Origin: an uncultured Clostridia bacterium
GTDB taxonomy: Bacteria > Bacillota > Clostridia > UBA1381
DNA length: 38,702 nt
Assembly: GCA_947624165.1 (NCBI GenBank)
Contig: CANQJC010000020.1
Coordinates: forward strand, 1-38,702
Direction of reading: 5' to 3'
This document shows, piece after piece, positions 17,934 to 26,656 of the stretch. Both the position numbers and the translations under genes were made by a program. The notes below the pieces were generated by a model. It had not been told where the DNA came from, made no database searches, and was given only the letters and a program-made list of their open reading frames with translations. The stretch's first letter is position 1; each line of letters begins with the position of its first letter.

Positions 17934-18051
17934 ACGGAGCGTTTACCGATAATAAAACCTTCGGAAAACGGGTATAATATTCCTGTAAAGGACAGGCTTT
18001 GAAATATAGTCTGAAAATGGGTAAAAATTTTAATTTAAATTTAAATTACTA

Positions 18052-18080
18052 TTGATTTATCGGTGAAAATAGTATAAAAT
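18052..18080 (+). promoter_or_regulatory. Probable promoter for pgi
   Basis: TTGATT (18052-18057) is followed after 17 bases by TAAAAT (18075-18080), or after 15 by TATAAA. An AT-rich block of alternating AAATTT runs (18025-18047) lies directly upstream and may act as an UP element. Confidence 0.5.
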
Positions 18081-18122
18081 GAAAGTAAATAAATGCTAAT
18101 TAAATAAGGAGGTATAAGCGAA

Positions 18123-19475
18123 ATGAGCAATATCAAATTCGATTATTCAAAAGCACTTCCGTTTATCGGACAGCATGAGATAGACAATATGTCGGCTTAC
18201 GTGAAGGAAGCGCACGATATGATTCACAATAAAACGGGGGCAGGAAACGATTTTCTCGGTTGGGTCGATCTTCCTACCGACTATGACAAGGACGAGTTTG
18301 AGAGAATCAAGAAGGCGGCGGAAAAAATCCGCTCGGATTCGGATGTGCTTGTCGTGATCGGCATAGGCGGTTCGTATCTCGGCGCAAGAGCCGCTGTGGA
18401 AATGCTCGGTCATTCTTTCTACAACGCGCTTGACGCAGAAAAGAGAAAGGGTCCTGCCATTTTCTTTGCGGGAAATAACATCAGCTCGACATATATGGCC
18501 GACTTGCTTGAAACGATCGAGGGTAAAGATATTTCCGTAAATGTTATTTCAAAGTCCGGCACTACGACGGAGCCTGCTATCGCGTTTCGTATTTTCAAGG
18601 AATTGCTCGAGAAGAAGTACGGCAAGGAAGGCGCGAAAGGCAGAATTTACGCCACGACGGACAAGGCGCGCGGCGCGCTCAAATCGCTTGCGGACGAAGA
18701 AGGATATGAAACGTTTGTGATAGCCGACGACATTGGAGGAAGATATTCGGTGCTTACCGCCGTAGGACTTCTCCCTATCGCCGCGGCGGGAATAGATATA
18801 GACGCTATGATGAAGGGCGCGAAGGAAGCGCAGGACGAATATTCAAATCCCGATTTAAAAAAGAATCAATGCTATCAGTATGCGGTCGTAAGAAACGCTC
18901 TTGCCAGAAAGGGTAAGACGGTTGAAATGATGGTCAACTACGAGCCCGCTCTTCACTATTTCGGAGAATGGTGGAAGCAGCTCTACGGCGAAAGCGAAGG
19001 CAAGGACAACAAGGGAATTTTCCCCGCAGCCGCCGATTTCTCGTCGGATCTGCATTCGATGGGTCAATATATCCAGCAGGGACAGAGGATATTGTTCGAG
19101 ACGGCTCTTTTGGTCGAGTCGCCGAGAAAAGATATAGAAATTCAGGCTACCGACGATAATATTGACGGTCTCAACTTCCTTGCGGGAAAGACGATAGATT
19201 TCGTAAATTCGAAGGCGGCGCAGGGAACGGCACTTGCTCATACGGACGGACAGGTTCCGAATCTTTCCGTAACAATACCTTCGCTCGACGCGTATAACTT
19301 CGGAAAGCTTGTTTATTTCTTCGAAAAGGCGTGCGGTTTGTCAGGATATCTGCTCGGCGTGAATCCGTTTGACCAGCCCGGCGTTGAAGCGTACAAGAAG
19401 AATATGTTCGCGCTTCTCGGCAAGCCCGGATACGAGGACGCAAAAGCCGCTCTCGAAGAGAGATTATCCAAATAA
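18123..19475 (+). CDS. pgi: Glucose-6-phosphate isomerase
   Basis: Pgi interconverts glucose-6-phosphate and fructose-6-phosphate in glycolysis. The 450-residue length is that of the Bacillota form. Recognisable segments are [14 protein letters not shown] (about 79-92), the phosphate-binding [12 protein letters not shown], the segment [17 protein letters not shown], and [14 protein letters not shown] carrying the catalytic glutamate region. AAGGAGG precedes the ATG. It is followed by the small P-loop gene after 61 bases. Confidence 0.97.
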   Translation: MSNIKFDYSKALPFIGQHEIDNMSAYVKEAHDMIHNKTGAGNDFLGWVDLPTDYDKDEFERIKKAAEKIRSDSDVLVVIGIGGSYLGARAAVEMLGHSFYNALDAEKRKGPAIFFAGNNISSTYMADLLETIEGKDISVNVISKSGTTTEPAIAFRIFKELLEKKYGKEGAKGRIYATTDKARGALKSLADEEGYETFVIADDIGGRYSVLTAVGLLPIAAAGIDIDAMMKGAKEAQDEYSNPDLKKNQCYQYAVVRNALARKGKTVEMMVNYEPALHYFGEWWKQLYGESEGKDNKGIFPAAADFSSDLHSMGQYIQQGQRILFETALLVESPRKDIEIQATDDNIDGLNFLAGKTIDFVNSKAAQGTALAHTDGQVPNLSVTIPSLDAYNFGKLVYFFEKACGLSGYLLGVNPFDQPGVEAYKKNMFALLGKPGYEDAKAALEERLSK

Positions 19476-19536
19476 GATTTTGATGAGAGACGACTCTCAA
19501 AATATAAAAATATTTTAATAAAGGAGGAAGATTAAC

Positions 19537-19947
19537 ATGGTTGAACTTCTGATTGGAAAAAAAGGCACAGGAAAAACAAAGGCTCTTATTGACAAGGTAA
19601 ACACCGCGATTACCGTAGCGAAGGGCAACGTGGTCTACATCAGCAACAGCGGAGAAAATATGTTTGCTGTCAATTCAAAGGCGAGAATGGCTAATACTTC
19701 GGATTTTGACATTAAATCATACAGCGAATTTCTCGGATTCGTAAGCGGAATCGTGAGCCGTGACTATGATATAACAAATATTTTCGTTGACGGTATCTTT
19801 AAGATAGTCGGAACGACAAGTCTTGACGGCTTTGAAGATTTTTTAAACAGACTTGAGAACATGGGCAACAAATTCCAGATTTCTTTTGTATTGTCTGTCA
19901 GCATCGACGCGGATACGGCACCCGAATACATAAAGAAGTTGTCGTAA
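19537..19947 (+). CDS. Small P-loop protein of unknown function
   Basis: The 136-residue protein has a Walker A motif GKKGTGKT at residues 7-14 and a hydrophobic strand ending in Asp, NIFVDGIF, that could be Walker B. It has no signal peptide or membrane segment. The C-terminal half (SFVLSVSIDADTAPEYIKKL) fits the end of a small RecA/kinase-like sheet. Similar short clostridial proteins are sometimes labelled PilT-like, but nothing here points to pili. AAAGGAGG precedes the ATG and a terminator follows, so it may be transcribed with pgi. I cannot assign a function. Confidence 0.8.
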   Translation: MVELLIGKKGTGKTKALIDKVNTAITVAKGNVVYISNSGENMFAVNSKARMANTSDFDIKSYSEFLGFVSGIVSRDYDITNIFVDGIFKIVGTTSLDGFEDFLNRLENMGNKFQISFVLSVSIDADTAPEYIKKLS

Positions 19948-19957
19948 AAATTAAATT

Positions 19958-19999
19958 TGCCTGCATGAACCTCTTTGTTTGTGCAGGCATGATTTTGTT
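19958..19999 (+). terminator. Intrinsic terminator after the P-loop gene
   Basis: TGCCTGCA (19958-19965) and TGCAGGCA (19982-19989) are exact complements, followed by TGATTTTGTTT. The thrC ribosome site starts about 15 bases later. Confidence 0.68.
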
Positions 20000-20017
20000 T
20001 ATTTGGAGGTTAATACA

Positions 20018-21520
20018 ATGCAGTATAAAAGTACGAGGGACAAAAGCATTTCCGTAAGCTGCGCGGAAGCGATAAAGACGGGATTGAGCGCGGACGGCGG
20101 TCTTTTTGTACCCGAAAGTTTTCCTTCGGTTACCATGGATGAAATCAAATCGCTTTCTTCCATGTCGTACAATCAAAGAGCGTATTTTGTACTCGGCAAA
20201 TTTCTCACGGATTTCACGGACGAAGAACTGAAGAAGTGCGTGGACAGCGCGTACACAAAGGAAAAATTCGAGACGAGCAGTATCGCGCCGCTTTATAAGC
20301 TCAACGACGGCACGTACTTCCTTGAGCTGTGGCACGGTCCCACCTGCGCGTTTAAGGATATGGCTTTACAGATCCTTCCGCACTTGCTTACAACGTCAAT
20401 GAAAAAGACAAACGAGGATAAGGAGGTCGTGATCCTTGTCGCAACTTCCGGCGATACGGGAAAAGCCGCGCTTGAAGGCTTTAAAGACGTCGAGGGTACG
20501 CGAATCATCGTATTTTATCCCGATAACGGCGTTAGCGAAATTCAGAAACTGCAAATGGTGACGCAGGAAGGGAATAACGTATGCGTCGCGGCGGTTAAAG
20601 GTAATTTTGACGACGCGCAGAACGGCGTGAAGAAGATATTTACCGATAACGATTACAAAAATCTTCTTGAAAGAAATCAGTTCAGACTTTCGTCCGCAAA
20701 CTCGATTAACTGGGGCAGACTTGCGCCGCAGATAGTATATTACTTCTCGGCGTATGCGGAGCTTCTCAAAAACCATGAGATAGAAGCGGGCGAGAAGATA
20801 AATATCGTTGTGCCTACCGGCAATTTCGGTAATATTCTCGCCGCGTATTACGCGAATAAAATGGGACTGCCTGTCAATAAATTCATATGTGCTTCGAATG
20901 AAAACAACGTACTGACCGATTTTATAAAGACCGGCGTGTACAACAAAAACAGAGACTTTCACACTACGATTTCGCCGTCAATGGATATCCTCATATCGAG
21001 CAACCTCGAAAGATTCCTTTTTGATCTTTACGGCGGTGACGATGAGCGGATCAAGGAGCTTATGTCCAAGCTGAGCGAAACGGGCGCGTATGAAATATCG
21101 GATGACGTTAAGGCAAAAATGCAGTCAATGTTCTGCGCCGGATACTGCGACGACTCCGAAACAATGGCTACGATCAAGAAATGCTCTGACGAATACGATT
21201 ACGTTATGGATACGCATACCGCCGTCGCAAAAGCCGTTTACGACAAGTACGTTGGCGAGACGGGCGATATGACAAAGACGGTGATCGCGTCCACGGCAAG
21301 TCCGTTTAAGTTCAATCAGAGCGTGCTCATAGCTCTCGAGGATCATAATGCCGTCGCGGGAAAAGATGAATTTACGCTTCTTTCCGAGCTTGCCCAAAAG
21401 AGCAGAATGACAATTCCGAAATCGCTTTATTCGCTTAAGGATAAATCGGTCGTTTTCGACCTGGTATGCGATAAGGATGAAATGAAGCAGTTCGTAAGCG
21501 ATTTTCTCATGGTCGAATAA
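20018..21520 (+). CDS. thrC: Threonine synthase
   Basis: ThrC converts phosphohomoserine to threonine with pyridoxal phosphate. The 500-residue chain belongs to the longer class (about 460-500). It has the PLP lysine Lys113 in HGPTCAFKDMALQ, the substrate loop VATSGDTGKAALEGF, and the PLP-phosphate segment PTGNFGNILAAYYA. The start at 20018 follows GGAGGT by eight bases; an in-frame ATG at 19979 lies in the preceding terminator. No hom or thrB gene is adjacent. The galactokinase-family gene follows after 29 bases. Confidence 0.95.
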   Translation: MQYKSTRDKSISVSCAEAIKTGLSADGGLFVPESFPSVTMDEIKSLSSMSYNQRAYFVLGKFLTDFTDEELKKCVDSAYTKEKFETSSIAPLYKLNDGTYFLELWHGPTCAFKDMALQILPHLLTTSMKKTNEDKEVVILVATSGDTGKAALEGFKDVEGTRIIVFYPDNGVSEIQKLQMVTQEGNNVCVAAVKGNFDDAQNGVKKIFTDNDYKNLLERNQFRLSSANSINWGRLAPQIVYYFSAYAELLKNHEIEAGEKINIVVPTGNFGNILAAYYANKMGLPVNKFICASNENNVLTDFIKTGVYNKNRDFHTTISPSMDILISSNLERFLFDLYGGDDERIKELMSKLSETGAYEISDDVKAKMQSMFCAGYCDDSETMATIKKCSDEYDYVMDTHTAVAKAVYDKYVGETGDMTKTVIASTASPFKFNQSVLIALEDHNAVAGKDEFTLLSELAQKSRMTIPKSLYSLKDKSVVFDLVCDKDEMKQFVSDFLMVE

Positions 21521-21549
21521 TATAAAATTTATTATTTGGGGGGTTAAAT

Positions 21550-22839
21550 ATGCGTTCTGTCACGGAAACAAAAAATGCACTCGCTTCGGGCGAATACGAC
21601 GATAAACTGAAGTATTTGTACTCGTGTTCCGACAGCGATACCGCGAGGTATGCGGAAAGATATACAGACGTTATCAACAGCTTTGAAGAAACCTTTGGAA
21701 AAGCCGATGAAATCGCTCTTTTTTCGGCACCCGGGCGCACTGAGATAGGCGGTAACCATACCGACCATCAGCACGGATGCGTGCTTGCGGGGAGCGTTAA
21801 TCTTGACGTTATCGCCGCAGCTCGCCCGAACGGCACCAACACGGTGCGTATACAGTCGAGAAATTATAAAATGGACGTCATAGACCTTGACGACCTCGAA
21901 ATACATATCGAGCAGTACGATAAGGCGATAGCTCTTATACGCGGCGTGATAAAAAAATTCGTAGATTCGGGATATGACGTAAGGGGCTTCGACGCGTATA
22001 CCGTTTCAAATGTGCTTAAAGGATCGGGACTTTCGTCTTCGGCTGCGTTTGAGGTGCTTGTCGGAACAATAATAAACGGTCTTTTCGCGGAGGGCAAGGT
22101 AAGTCCGATAGAAATTGCGCAATTCGGGCAATACGCGGAAAACGTGTATTACAACAAGCCGAGCGGTCTTATGGATCAGATGGCGTCGTCTGTCGGTTCG
22201 GTCGTTGCAATTGATTTTGCAAGTACGGAGAAACCGCTCGTCAGCAAAGTCGAATTTGATTTGGCGACGCACGGATACGCGCTTTGTATAATAGATTCCG
22301 GCGCGGATCATGCCGATTTGACGGACGAATATGCCACGATACCGAGCGAAATGAAACAGGTCGCGGGTTTCTTCGGCAAGGAATACCTCAGGGAAACAGA
22401 CAAGAACGACTTCTTCGCAAACATAAAAAATATACGAAAAAAGCTCAATAATGACAGAGCGGTCCTGCGCGCAATACATTTCTTTAATGAGAACGAACGC
22501 GCGCAGAAAGAGGTGGAGGCTCTGCGGAACAACGATTTTGATGAATTCAGACGTCTGGTGAAGCAGTCGGGCTTCTCGTCGTATATGTATCTTCAGAATG
22601 TGTTCGCCGCGTCGTCGCCGCTCAATCAAGCGGTATCGCTTACGCTCGCGCTTTGCGATGAGCTTCTCGGCGACAGGGGAGCGTACAGAGTACATGGCGG
22701 CGGATTCGCCGGTACCGTACAGGCGTTTGTGCCGTTTGATATGCTCGATTACTTCAAATCGTCTGTCGAAGGCGTTCTCGGTGAGGGAATGTGTCACGTT
22801 CTGTCCATCAGACCTGTGGGAGGATACGAGCTGAAGTGA
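21550..22839 (+). CDS. galK: Galactokinase-family GHMP kinase
   Basis: The 429-residue protein is a GHMP kinase. The family signature appears as GRTEIGGNHTDHQHG (residues 62-76), the ATP loop as KGSGLSSSAAFEVL (157-170), and the C-terminal motif as HGGGFAGTVQAFVP. Classical galactokinases (about 390 residues) read GRVNLIGEHTDY; here the glutamate that contacts galactose in GEHTD is asparagine, and there is about 40 residues of extra N-terminus. The phosphorylated sugar may thus be galactose or a relative; this variant may well be common in Clostridia. GGGGGG precedes the ATG. No galT or galE is adjacent; the upstream neighbour is thrC. Confidence 0.85.
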   Translation: MRSVTETKNALASGEYDDKLKYLYSCSDSDTARYAERYTDVINSFEETFGKADEIALFSAPGRTEIGGNHTDHQHGCVLAGSVNLDVIAAARPNGTNTVRIQSRNYKMDVIDLDDLEIHIEQYDKAIALIRGVIKKFVDSGYDVRGFDAYTVSNVLKGSGLSSSAAFEVLVGTIINGLFAEGKVSPIEIAQFGQYAENVYYNKPSGLMDQMASSVGSVVAIDFASTEKPLVSKVEFDLATHGYALCIIDSGADHADLTDEYATIPSEMKQVAGFFGKEYLRETDKNDFFANIKNIRKKLNNDRAVLRAIHFFNENERAQKEVEALRNNDFDEFRRLVKQSGFSSYMYLQNVFAASSPLNQAVSLTLALCDELLGDRGAYRVHGGGFAGTVQAFVPFDMLDYFKSSVEGVLGEGMCHVLSIRPVGGYELK

Positions 22840-22883
22840 TGATCCCGTATTGTCTCTTGCGGCATGGTTTAATATTTATAATT

Positions 22884-22910
22884 AAAACGTCGGCTTGCCG
22901 GCGTTTTTTT
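22884..22910 (+). terminator. Intrinsic terminator after galK
   Basis: AAAACGTCGGC (22884-22894) and GCCGGCGTTTT (22897-22907) pair with one wobble around TT, followed by more T residues. The T run ends in the first Spo0A box. Confidence 0.82.
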
Positions 22911-22935
22911 GTCGAAAAATTTTTTTGATTCGACA
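22910..22935 (+). promoter_or_regulatory. Two exact Spo0A boxes upstream of spoIIGA
   Basis: TGTCGAA at 22910-22916 and its reverse complement TTCGACA at 22929-22935 each match the Spo0A box TGNCGAA exactly. A third, imperfect copy TTTGACA (22942-22948) overlaps the -35 element. Known from Bacillus: Spo0A-P activates spoIIG. The binding here is inferred from sequence. Confidence 0.72.
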
Positions 22936-22942
22936 ACTATAT

Positions 22943-22975
22943 TTGACATTTTTCTTACATTTCAAGGAGTATAAT
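22943..22975 (+). promoter_or_regulatory. spoIIG-type promoter with long spacer
   Basis: Consensus TTGACA (22943-22948) and consensus TATAAT (22970-22975) are separated by 21 bases instead of 17. The Bacillus subtilis spoIIG promoter has a similarly over-long 22-base spacer and needs Spo0A-P to be used by sigma-A polymerase. Confidence 0.75.
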
Positions 22976-22995
22976 ACATTTTAGAGGTGAGGACA

Positions 22996-23835
22996 ATGGT
23001 TGTATATGCCGATGTATTATTCCTTGTCAATTTTATATCGTGTTATATCATGATTCAAATCCTTGCCAAAACGGTGTTCGTTGTAAAAATAAGCAAAATA
23101 CGCGCCGCCGCCGCGTCACTTTTGGGCGGTGCGGGCGCGGTGGCAGTATTCTGTATTCCGTTCGGGAAAGCATCGGGAGCCGCCGTTCGTATTTTGTCGG
23201 TATTTTTCATGATTTTTACCGCGTTTTACGAGCAAAGAAAACGATTTTCGGAGCAAATCGTTTATTTCGCGCTTTTGTCGGGCATGACGGTTTTTGCGAT
23301 GATTTTTGTTGCGTCTGCGGCGGTTCGGACGTTAAACGTCACGGTTAAATCAGGTATTTTGTACTTTGATTTACCGCCGAAAATTTTCCTGCCGTCTCTC
23401 GGAGCATCGTATTTTATTATGCTTTTCTTTGTAAAAGCGTTTAAAAACAGGAAAAATAAAAGATACTATATTGTATCGGTGACACATAACGACAGGACAG
23501 TAACCGTAACTGCTTTATTCGACAGCGGAAATCTCCTGCGCGAGCCGTTCACGGGAAAGTATGTAAGCATCATGGAATGGGAAAGCGTAAAAGAGTTTTT
23601 CGGCGCGGATTACGATTATTCGCAGATAGAAAATCATGCCGAGGATATGAAGCTTTGGGCGGTCCCTTTTAATTCTGTCGGGAACCAATCGGGAATAATA
23701 TTCGCGTTCCTCGCCGACAGCCTTTTTATCCGAGAAGAGAAAAAAACAATAAAGAAAGCGATGATAGGGATATGCGGGAACGCGCTTTCAAAGGACGGGA
23801 AATACCGCGCGCTTATCAACGCGGGACTATTATGA
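22996..23835 (+). CDS. spoIIGA: Sporulation sigma-E processing peptidase SpoIIGA
   Basis: SpoIIGA is the membrane aspartic protease that removes the pro-sequence of SigE in the mother cell. The 279-residue protein has about five N-terminal membrane segments (residues 1-150), then a soluble domain with the catalytic Asp176 in [13 protein letters not shown], whose spacing to the following conserved GKYV fits the family. The start at 22996 (ATG behind AGAGGTGAGG) is preferred over a GTG at 22987, which lies within that ribosome site. The gene overlaps the region of the sigE start, and the operon is spoIIGA-sigE. The promoter upstream looks Spo0A-controlled. Confidence 0.93.
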   Translation: MVVYADVLFLVNFISCYIMIQILAKTVFVVKISKIRAAAASLLGGAGAVAVFCIPFGKASGAAVRILSVFFMIFTAFYEQRKRFSEQIVYFALLSGMTVFAMIFVASAAVRTLNVTVKSGILYFDLPPKIFLPSLGASYFIMLFFVKAFKNRKNKRYYIVSVTHNDRTVTVTALFDSGNLLREPFTGKYVSIMEWESVKEFFGADYDYSQIENHAEDMKLWAVPFNSVGNQSGIIFAFLADSLFIREEKKTIKKAMIGICGNALSKDGKYRALINAGLL

Positions 23836-23855
23836 AGGGAGTTTATTTTTGTAAA

Positions 23856-24569
23856 ATGGAGCTATTGAGGAAAATAAGCAAAAAATTTGTTTTTATCGGA
23901 ACGAATCCATTAAAATGCGACGACGTGTTCTACATAGGCGGCAGCGACACGCTCCCGCCGCCGCTCAACAAGGAGGAGGAAGCGGAGTTGATCGCGAAGC
24001 TTGCCGAAGGGAACACCTCCGTCAAATCAACGCTCATAGAACGGAATTTAAGACTTGTGGTATATATCGCGCGTAAATTTGAAAATACGGGCATATATGT
24101 CGAAGATTTAATTTCAATAGGTTCGATCGGTCTGATAAAAGCGATAAACACCTTCAATCCGGCAAAAAATATTAAGCTTGCCACCTACGCGTCCCGCTGC
24201 ATAGAAAATGAAATATTGATGTATCTCCGTAAAAATTCCAATATGCGCAGCGAGGTCTCGATCGACGAACCTCTTAACGTCGATTGGGATGGAAACGAAC
24301 TGCTTTTATCGGATATTTTGGGTACCGATAACGACGTTATATGTAAAAACATAGAAGAGGAGGTCGACAAAACGCTTCTCGCGGACGCGCTTGAAAAGCT
24401 TTCGGGGCGCGAACAACAGATAATGCGTCTGAGATTCGGTTTGGGCAGCGAAAAGGAAAAGACGCAGAAAGAAGTTGCCGATATGCTCGGAATATCCCAG
24501 TCGTACATATCAAGACTTGAAAAAAGAATAATAGGCAGACTGAAAAAGGAAATCGCTAAAATGTGTTAA
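23856..24569 (+). CDS. sigE: Sporulation sigma factor SigE (pro-form)
   Basis: SigE directs early mother-cell transcription. The sequence is close to Bacillus SigE throughout: [13 protein letters not shown] just after the pro-sequence, [48 protein letters not shown], and a region 4 helix [20 protein letters not shown]. The start at 23856 gives 237 residues and a pro-sequence of about 24, near the 239 and 27 of B. subtilis. An alternative ATG at 23832, forming ATGA with the spoIIGA stop, would add eight residues. GGGAG at 23838-23842 is 13 bases from the chosen start, so the start is not settled. SpoIIGA, encoded upstream, should process it. Confidence 0.94.
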   Translation: MELLRKISKKFVFIGTNPLKCDDVFYIGGSDTLPPPLNKEEEAELIAKLAEGNTSVKSTLIERNLRLVVYIARKFENTGIYVEDLISIGSIGLIKAINTFNPAKNIKLATYASRCIENEILMYLRKNSNMRSEVSIDEPLNVDWDGNELLLSDILGTDNDVICKNIEEEVDKTLLADALEKLSGREQQIMRLRFGLGSEKEKTQKEVADMLGISQSYISRLEKRIIGRLKKEIAKMC

Positions 24570-24580
24570 AGCTGCCGAGG

Positions 24581-24636
24581 TCATATCTTGTACATAGCCG
24601 CCCTGCGGCGGTTTAATAAGGAGGAATAAGATATGA
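24581..24636 (+). promoter_or_regulatory. Inverted repeat sequestering the sigG start codon
   Basis: TCATATCTT (24581-24589) is the exact reverse complement of AAGATATGA (24628-24636), which contains the sigG ATG (24633-24635). Nested inside is a GC-rich hairpin, GCCGCC/GGCGGT (24597-24602 with 24607-24612), followed by TTTAAT. The AAGGAGG ribosome site lies in the remaining loop. Folding would hold the start codon in a stem. Confidence 0.62.
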
Positions 24637-25403
24637 CAAACAAAGTGGAAATATGCGGGGTAAACACGTCTAAGCTTCCCGTTCTTTCGCGTGAGGAGAA
24701 GGACGAATTATTCATAAAAATAAAGGCGGGCGACATGAAGGCGCGCGAGACGTTCGTTAAGGGCAATCTCAGGCTTGTGCTGAGCGTGATACAGCGTTTT
24801 AACAACAGAGGTGAAAACGCGGACGATTTGTTTCAGGTCGGCTGTATTGGACTTATCAAGGCGATAGACAATTTTGACCTGAGCCAGAACGTTCAGTTTT
24901 CAACTTACGCCGTACCGATGATTATCGGCGAAATAAGGCGGTATCTGCGCGACAATAACTCAATACGAGTAAGCCGTTCGCTCAAGGATATAGCATATAA
25001 AGCAATGCACATAAAGGAAAAACTCATCAGTGCAAATTCAAAGGAACCTACCATTTCCGAGATAGCGAGGGAGCTTAATCTCCCGAAGGAGGACGTCGTT
25101 TTCGCGCTTGATGCAATCGCCGAGCCGGTTTCCCTGTTTGAGCCGATCTATCACGACGGCGGCGAAGCGATTTTTGTGATGGATCAGGTCAAGGACACAA
25201 AAAACGTAGATGAAAATTGGCTTGAAAGCATAGCTTTAAGCGAAGCGATGAAGCATCTTGACGAAAGGGAAAAGCATATATTAAATCTGCGCTTTTTTCA
25301 GAGCCGCACGCAAATGGAGGTGGCTGAGGAAATCGGTATTTCGCAGGCTCAGGTGTCGAGATTGGAAAAGAGTGCATTGAAACAGCTCAGAAAATATATC
25401 TGA
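24633..25403 (+). CDS. sigG: Sporulation sigma factor SigG
   Basis: SigG directs late forespore transcription. The 256-residue protein begins with NKVEICGVNTSKLPVL, the hallmark N-terminus of SigG (also the anti-sigma SpoIIAB contact region), then NLRLVLSVIQRFNNRGE, DDLFQVGCIGLIKAIDNFD, STYAVPMIIGEIRRYLRD, and the region 4 ending QMEVAEEIGISQAQVSRLEK. The order spoIIGA-sigE-sigG is conserved in many spore formers. It is probably reached by read-through from spoIIGA-sigE as well as by a forespore promoter that I could not place. The leader can fold over the start codon. Confidence 0.96.
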   Translation: MTNKVEICGVNTSKLPVLSREEKDELFIKIKAGDMKARETFVKGNLRLVLSVIQRFNNRGENADDLFQVGCIGLIKAIDNFDLSQNVQFSTYAVPMIIGEIRRYLRDNNSIRVSRSLKDIAYKAMHIKEKLISANSKEPTISEIARELNLPKEDVVFALDAIAEPVSLFEPIYHDGGEAIFVMDQVKDTKNVDENWLESIALSEAMKHLDEREKHILNLRFFQSRTQMEVAEEIGISQAQVSRLEKSALKQLRKYI

Positions 25404-25438
25404 AATAAAAATAATGTCAAAAAAATAGTTTTCCGCTC

Positions 25439-25467
25439 TTGCATTTGTCATAAAATTCATGTATAAT
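25439..25467 (+). promoter_or_regulatory. Sigma-A promoter for the CdaR-type regulator
   Basis: TTGCAT (25439-25444) and consensus TATAAT (25462-25467) are 17 bases apart, with the regulator's start about 55 bases downstream. Confidence 0.65.
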
Positions 25468-25520
25468 AAATATATATAGCATATTATGCCGGTTTAAATA
25501 ATGTAAGTGGAGGAATGAAG

Positions 25521-26606
25521 ATGATTAGCAAGGCATTTCAGAATATTATAACGCAGATGACAGACGTTTATCCGAAGAAGTTCGGCATAGTTGATTCTCA
25601 CGGATTGATTTTGGCTTCAAACGGAGACGAACCTGACGAAAGTATTATAGAAAATCTCATTATCGCGGCTTCGAGCAGCGACAAAGTCCTTTACAAGGAC
25701 GGATATACCGTGCGCGCTATGTCAAATAAGCCTTACGCGGAATATATCGTTTACGTCGACGGTACGGACGAGGTTTCAAAATTCTGCTGTAAGTCTATCG
25801 TTGTGGCGGCTAATAATGTGCGTTATTATTATGATGAAAAGTTCGACAAGAACAACTTCATGCAAAATATCATTTTTGATAATCTTCTTTCCTTTGACCT
25901 TCACCAGAAGGCGCGCGAGCTTCACGTTGATATAGATATACCCAGAGCCGTATATTATGTAAAGGTTCTCGAAGAGGGCGAGAACGGAATTTATGAGGTT
26001 TTGAGGAACATGTTCCCCGATAAGGAGAAAGATTTTGTCATCAATATAGATGCAAGCAACATCGTGCTTATCAAGGAACTGAAAGAGGTAGAAATGTCGG
26101 ATAAGCTCGAGGAGACGGCGCAGGCGATCGTCGATACGGTCAGCGCGGAGACGATGCTTACCGTATGCGTCGGACTTGGAACGGTAGCGGTAAATATAGA
26201 CCAGATAAACAACGCATACAAGGAAGCGCAGATCGCGATAGAAGTAGGAAAGGTATTCGATGAGGAAAAATACATTTTAAACTACGACAATCTCGGGATC
26301 GGCAGACTTATTTATCAGCTCCCGATCAAGCTCTGCGAACTGTTCTTGCAGGAGGTATTTAAAAAGGGCGACATTTCAACGCTTGACGAAGAAACGATCC
26401 TTACGATAAATAAATTCTTTGAGAACGACCTGAATGTGAGCGAAACGTCGAGACAATTGTTTGTACACAGAAACACTCTCGTGTACCGTCTTGAGAAAAT
26501 ATACAAGCTTACAGGACTTGATCTTAGGAAATTCGACCAGGCTATCGTATTTAAGGTAGCCATGATGGTTCATAAATATCTTGAATCTAACTCTATGAAA
26601 ATATGA
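25521..26606 (+). CDS. CdaR/PucR-type transcriptional regulator
   Basis: The 361-residue protein has an N-terminal sugar-diacid-recognition-like sensor region (about 1-110, containing GIVDSHGLILASN), a central GGDEF-like domain of the CdaR/PucR class (about 120-250), and a C-terminal PucR helix-turn-helix (about 300-355) with LNVSETSRQLFVHRNTLVYRLEKI. Related regulators respond to diacids, glycerate or purine breakdown products; the ligand here is unknown because no metabolic genes are adjacent. The start at 25521 is chosen because TGGAGG ends seven bases before it; an ATG at 25515 is too close. It has its own promoter and terminator. Confidence 0.88.
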   Translation: MISKAFQNIITQMTDVYPKKFGIVDSHGLILASNGDEPDESIIENLIIAASSSDKVLYKDGYTVRAMSNKPYAEYIVYVDGTDEVSKFCCKSIVVAANNVRYYYDEKFDKNNFMQNIIFDNLLSFDLHQKARELHVDIDIPRAVYYVKVLEEGENGIYEVLRNMFPDKEKDFVINIDASNIVLIKELKEVEMSDKLEETAQAIVDTVSAETMLTVCVGLGTVAVNIDQINNAYKEAQIAIEVGKVFDEEKYILNYDNLGIGRLIYQLPIKLCELFLQEVFKKGDISTLDEETILTINKFFENDLNVSETSRQLFVHRNTLVYRLEKIYKLTGLDLRKFDQAIVFKVAMMVHKYLESNSMKI

Positions 26607-26608
26607 GA

Positions 26609-26640
26609 ATAGGGGGATATAAAACCCCCTATATTTTTTT
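26609..26640 (+). terminator. Intrinsic terminator after the CdaR-type gene
   Basis: ATAGGGGG (26609-26616) and CCCCCTAT (26625-26632) pair around eight bases, followed by seven T residues. The ctpA ribosome site begins three bases later. Confidence 0.88.
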
Positions 26641-26656
26641 GAAGGGGCGGGTATGA

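Noticed and set aside
24570-24632. SigF/SigG promoter directly before sigG
   Set aside because: No pair of forespore-type elements with correct spacing could be found in this short gap.
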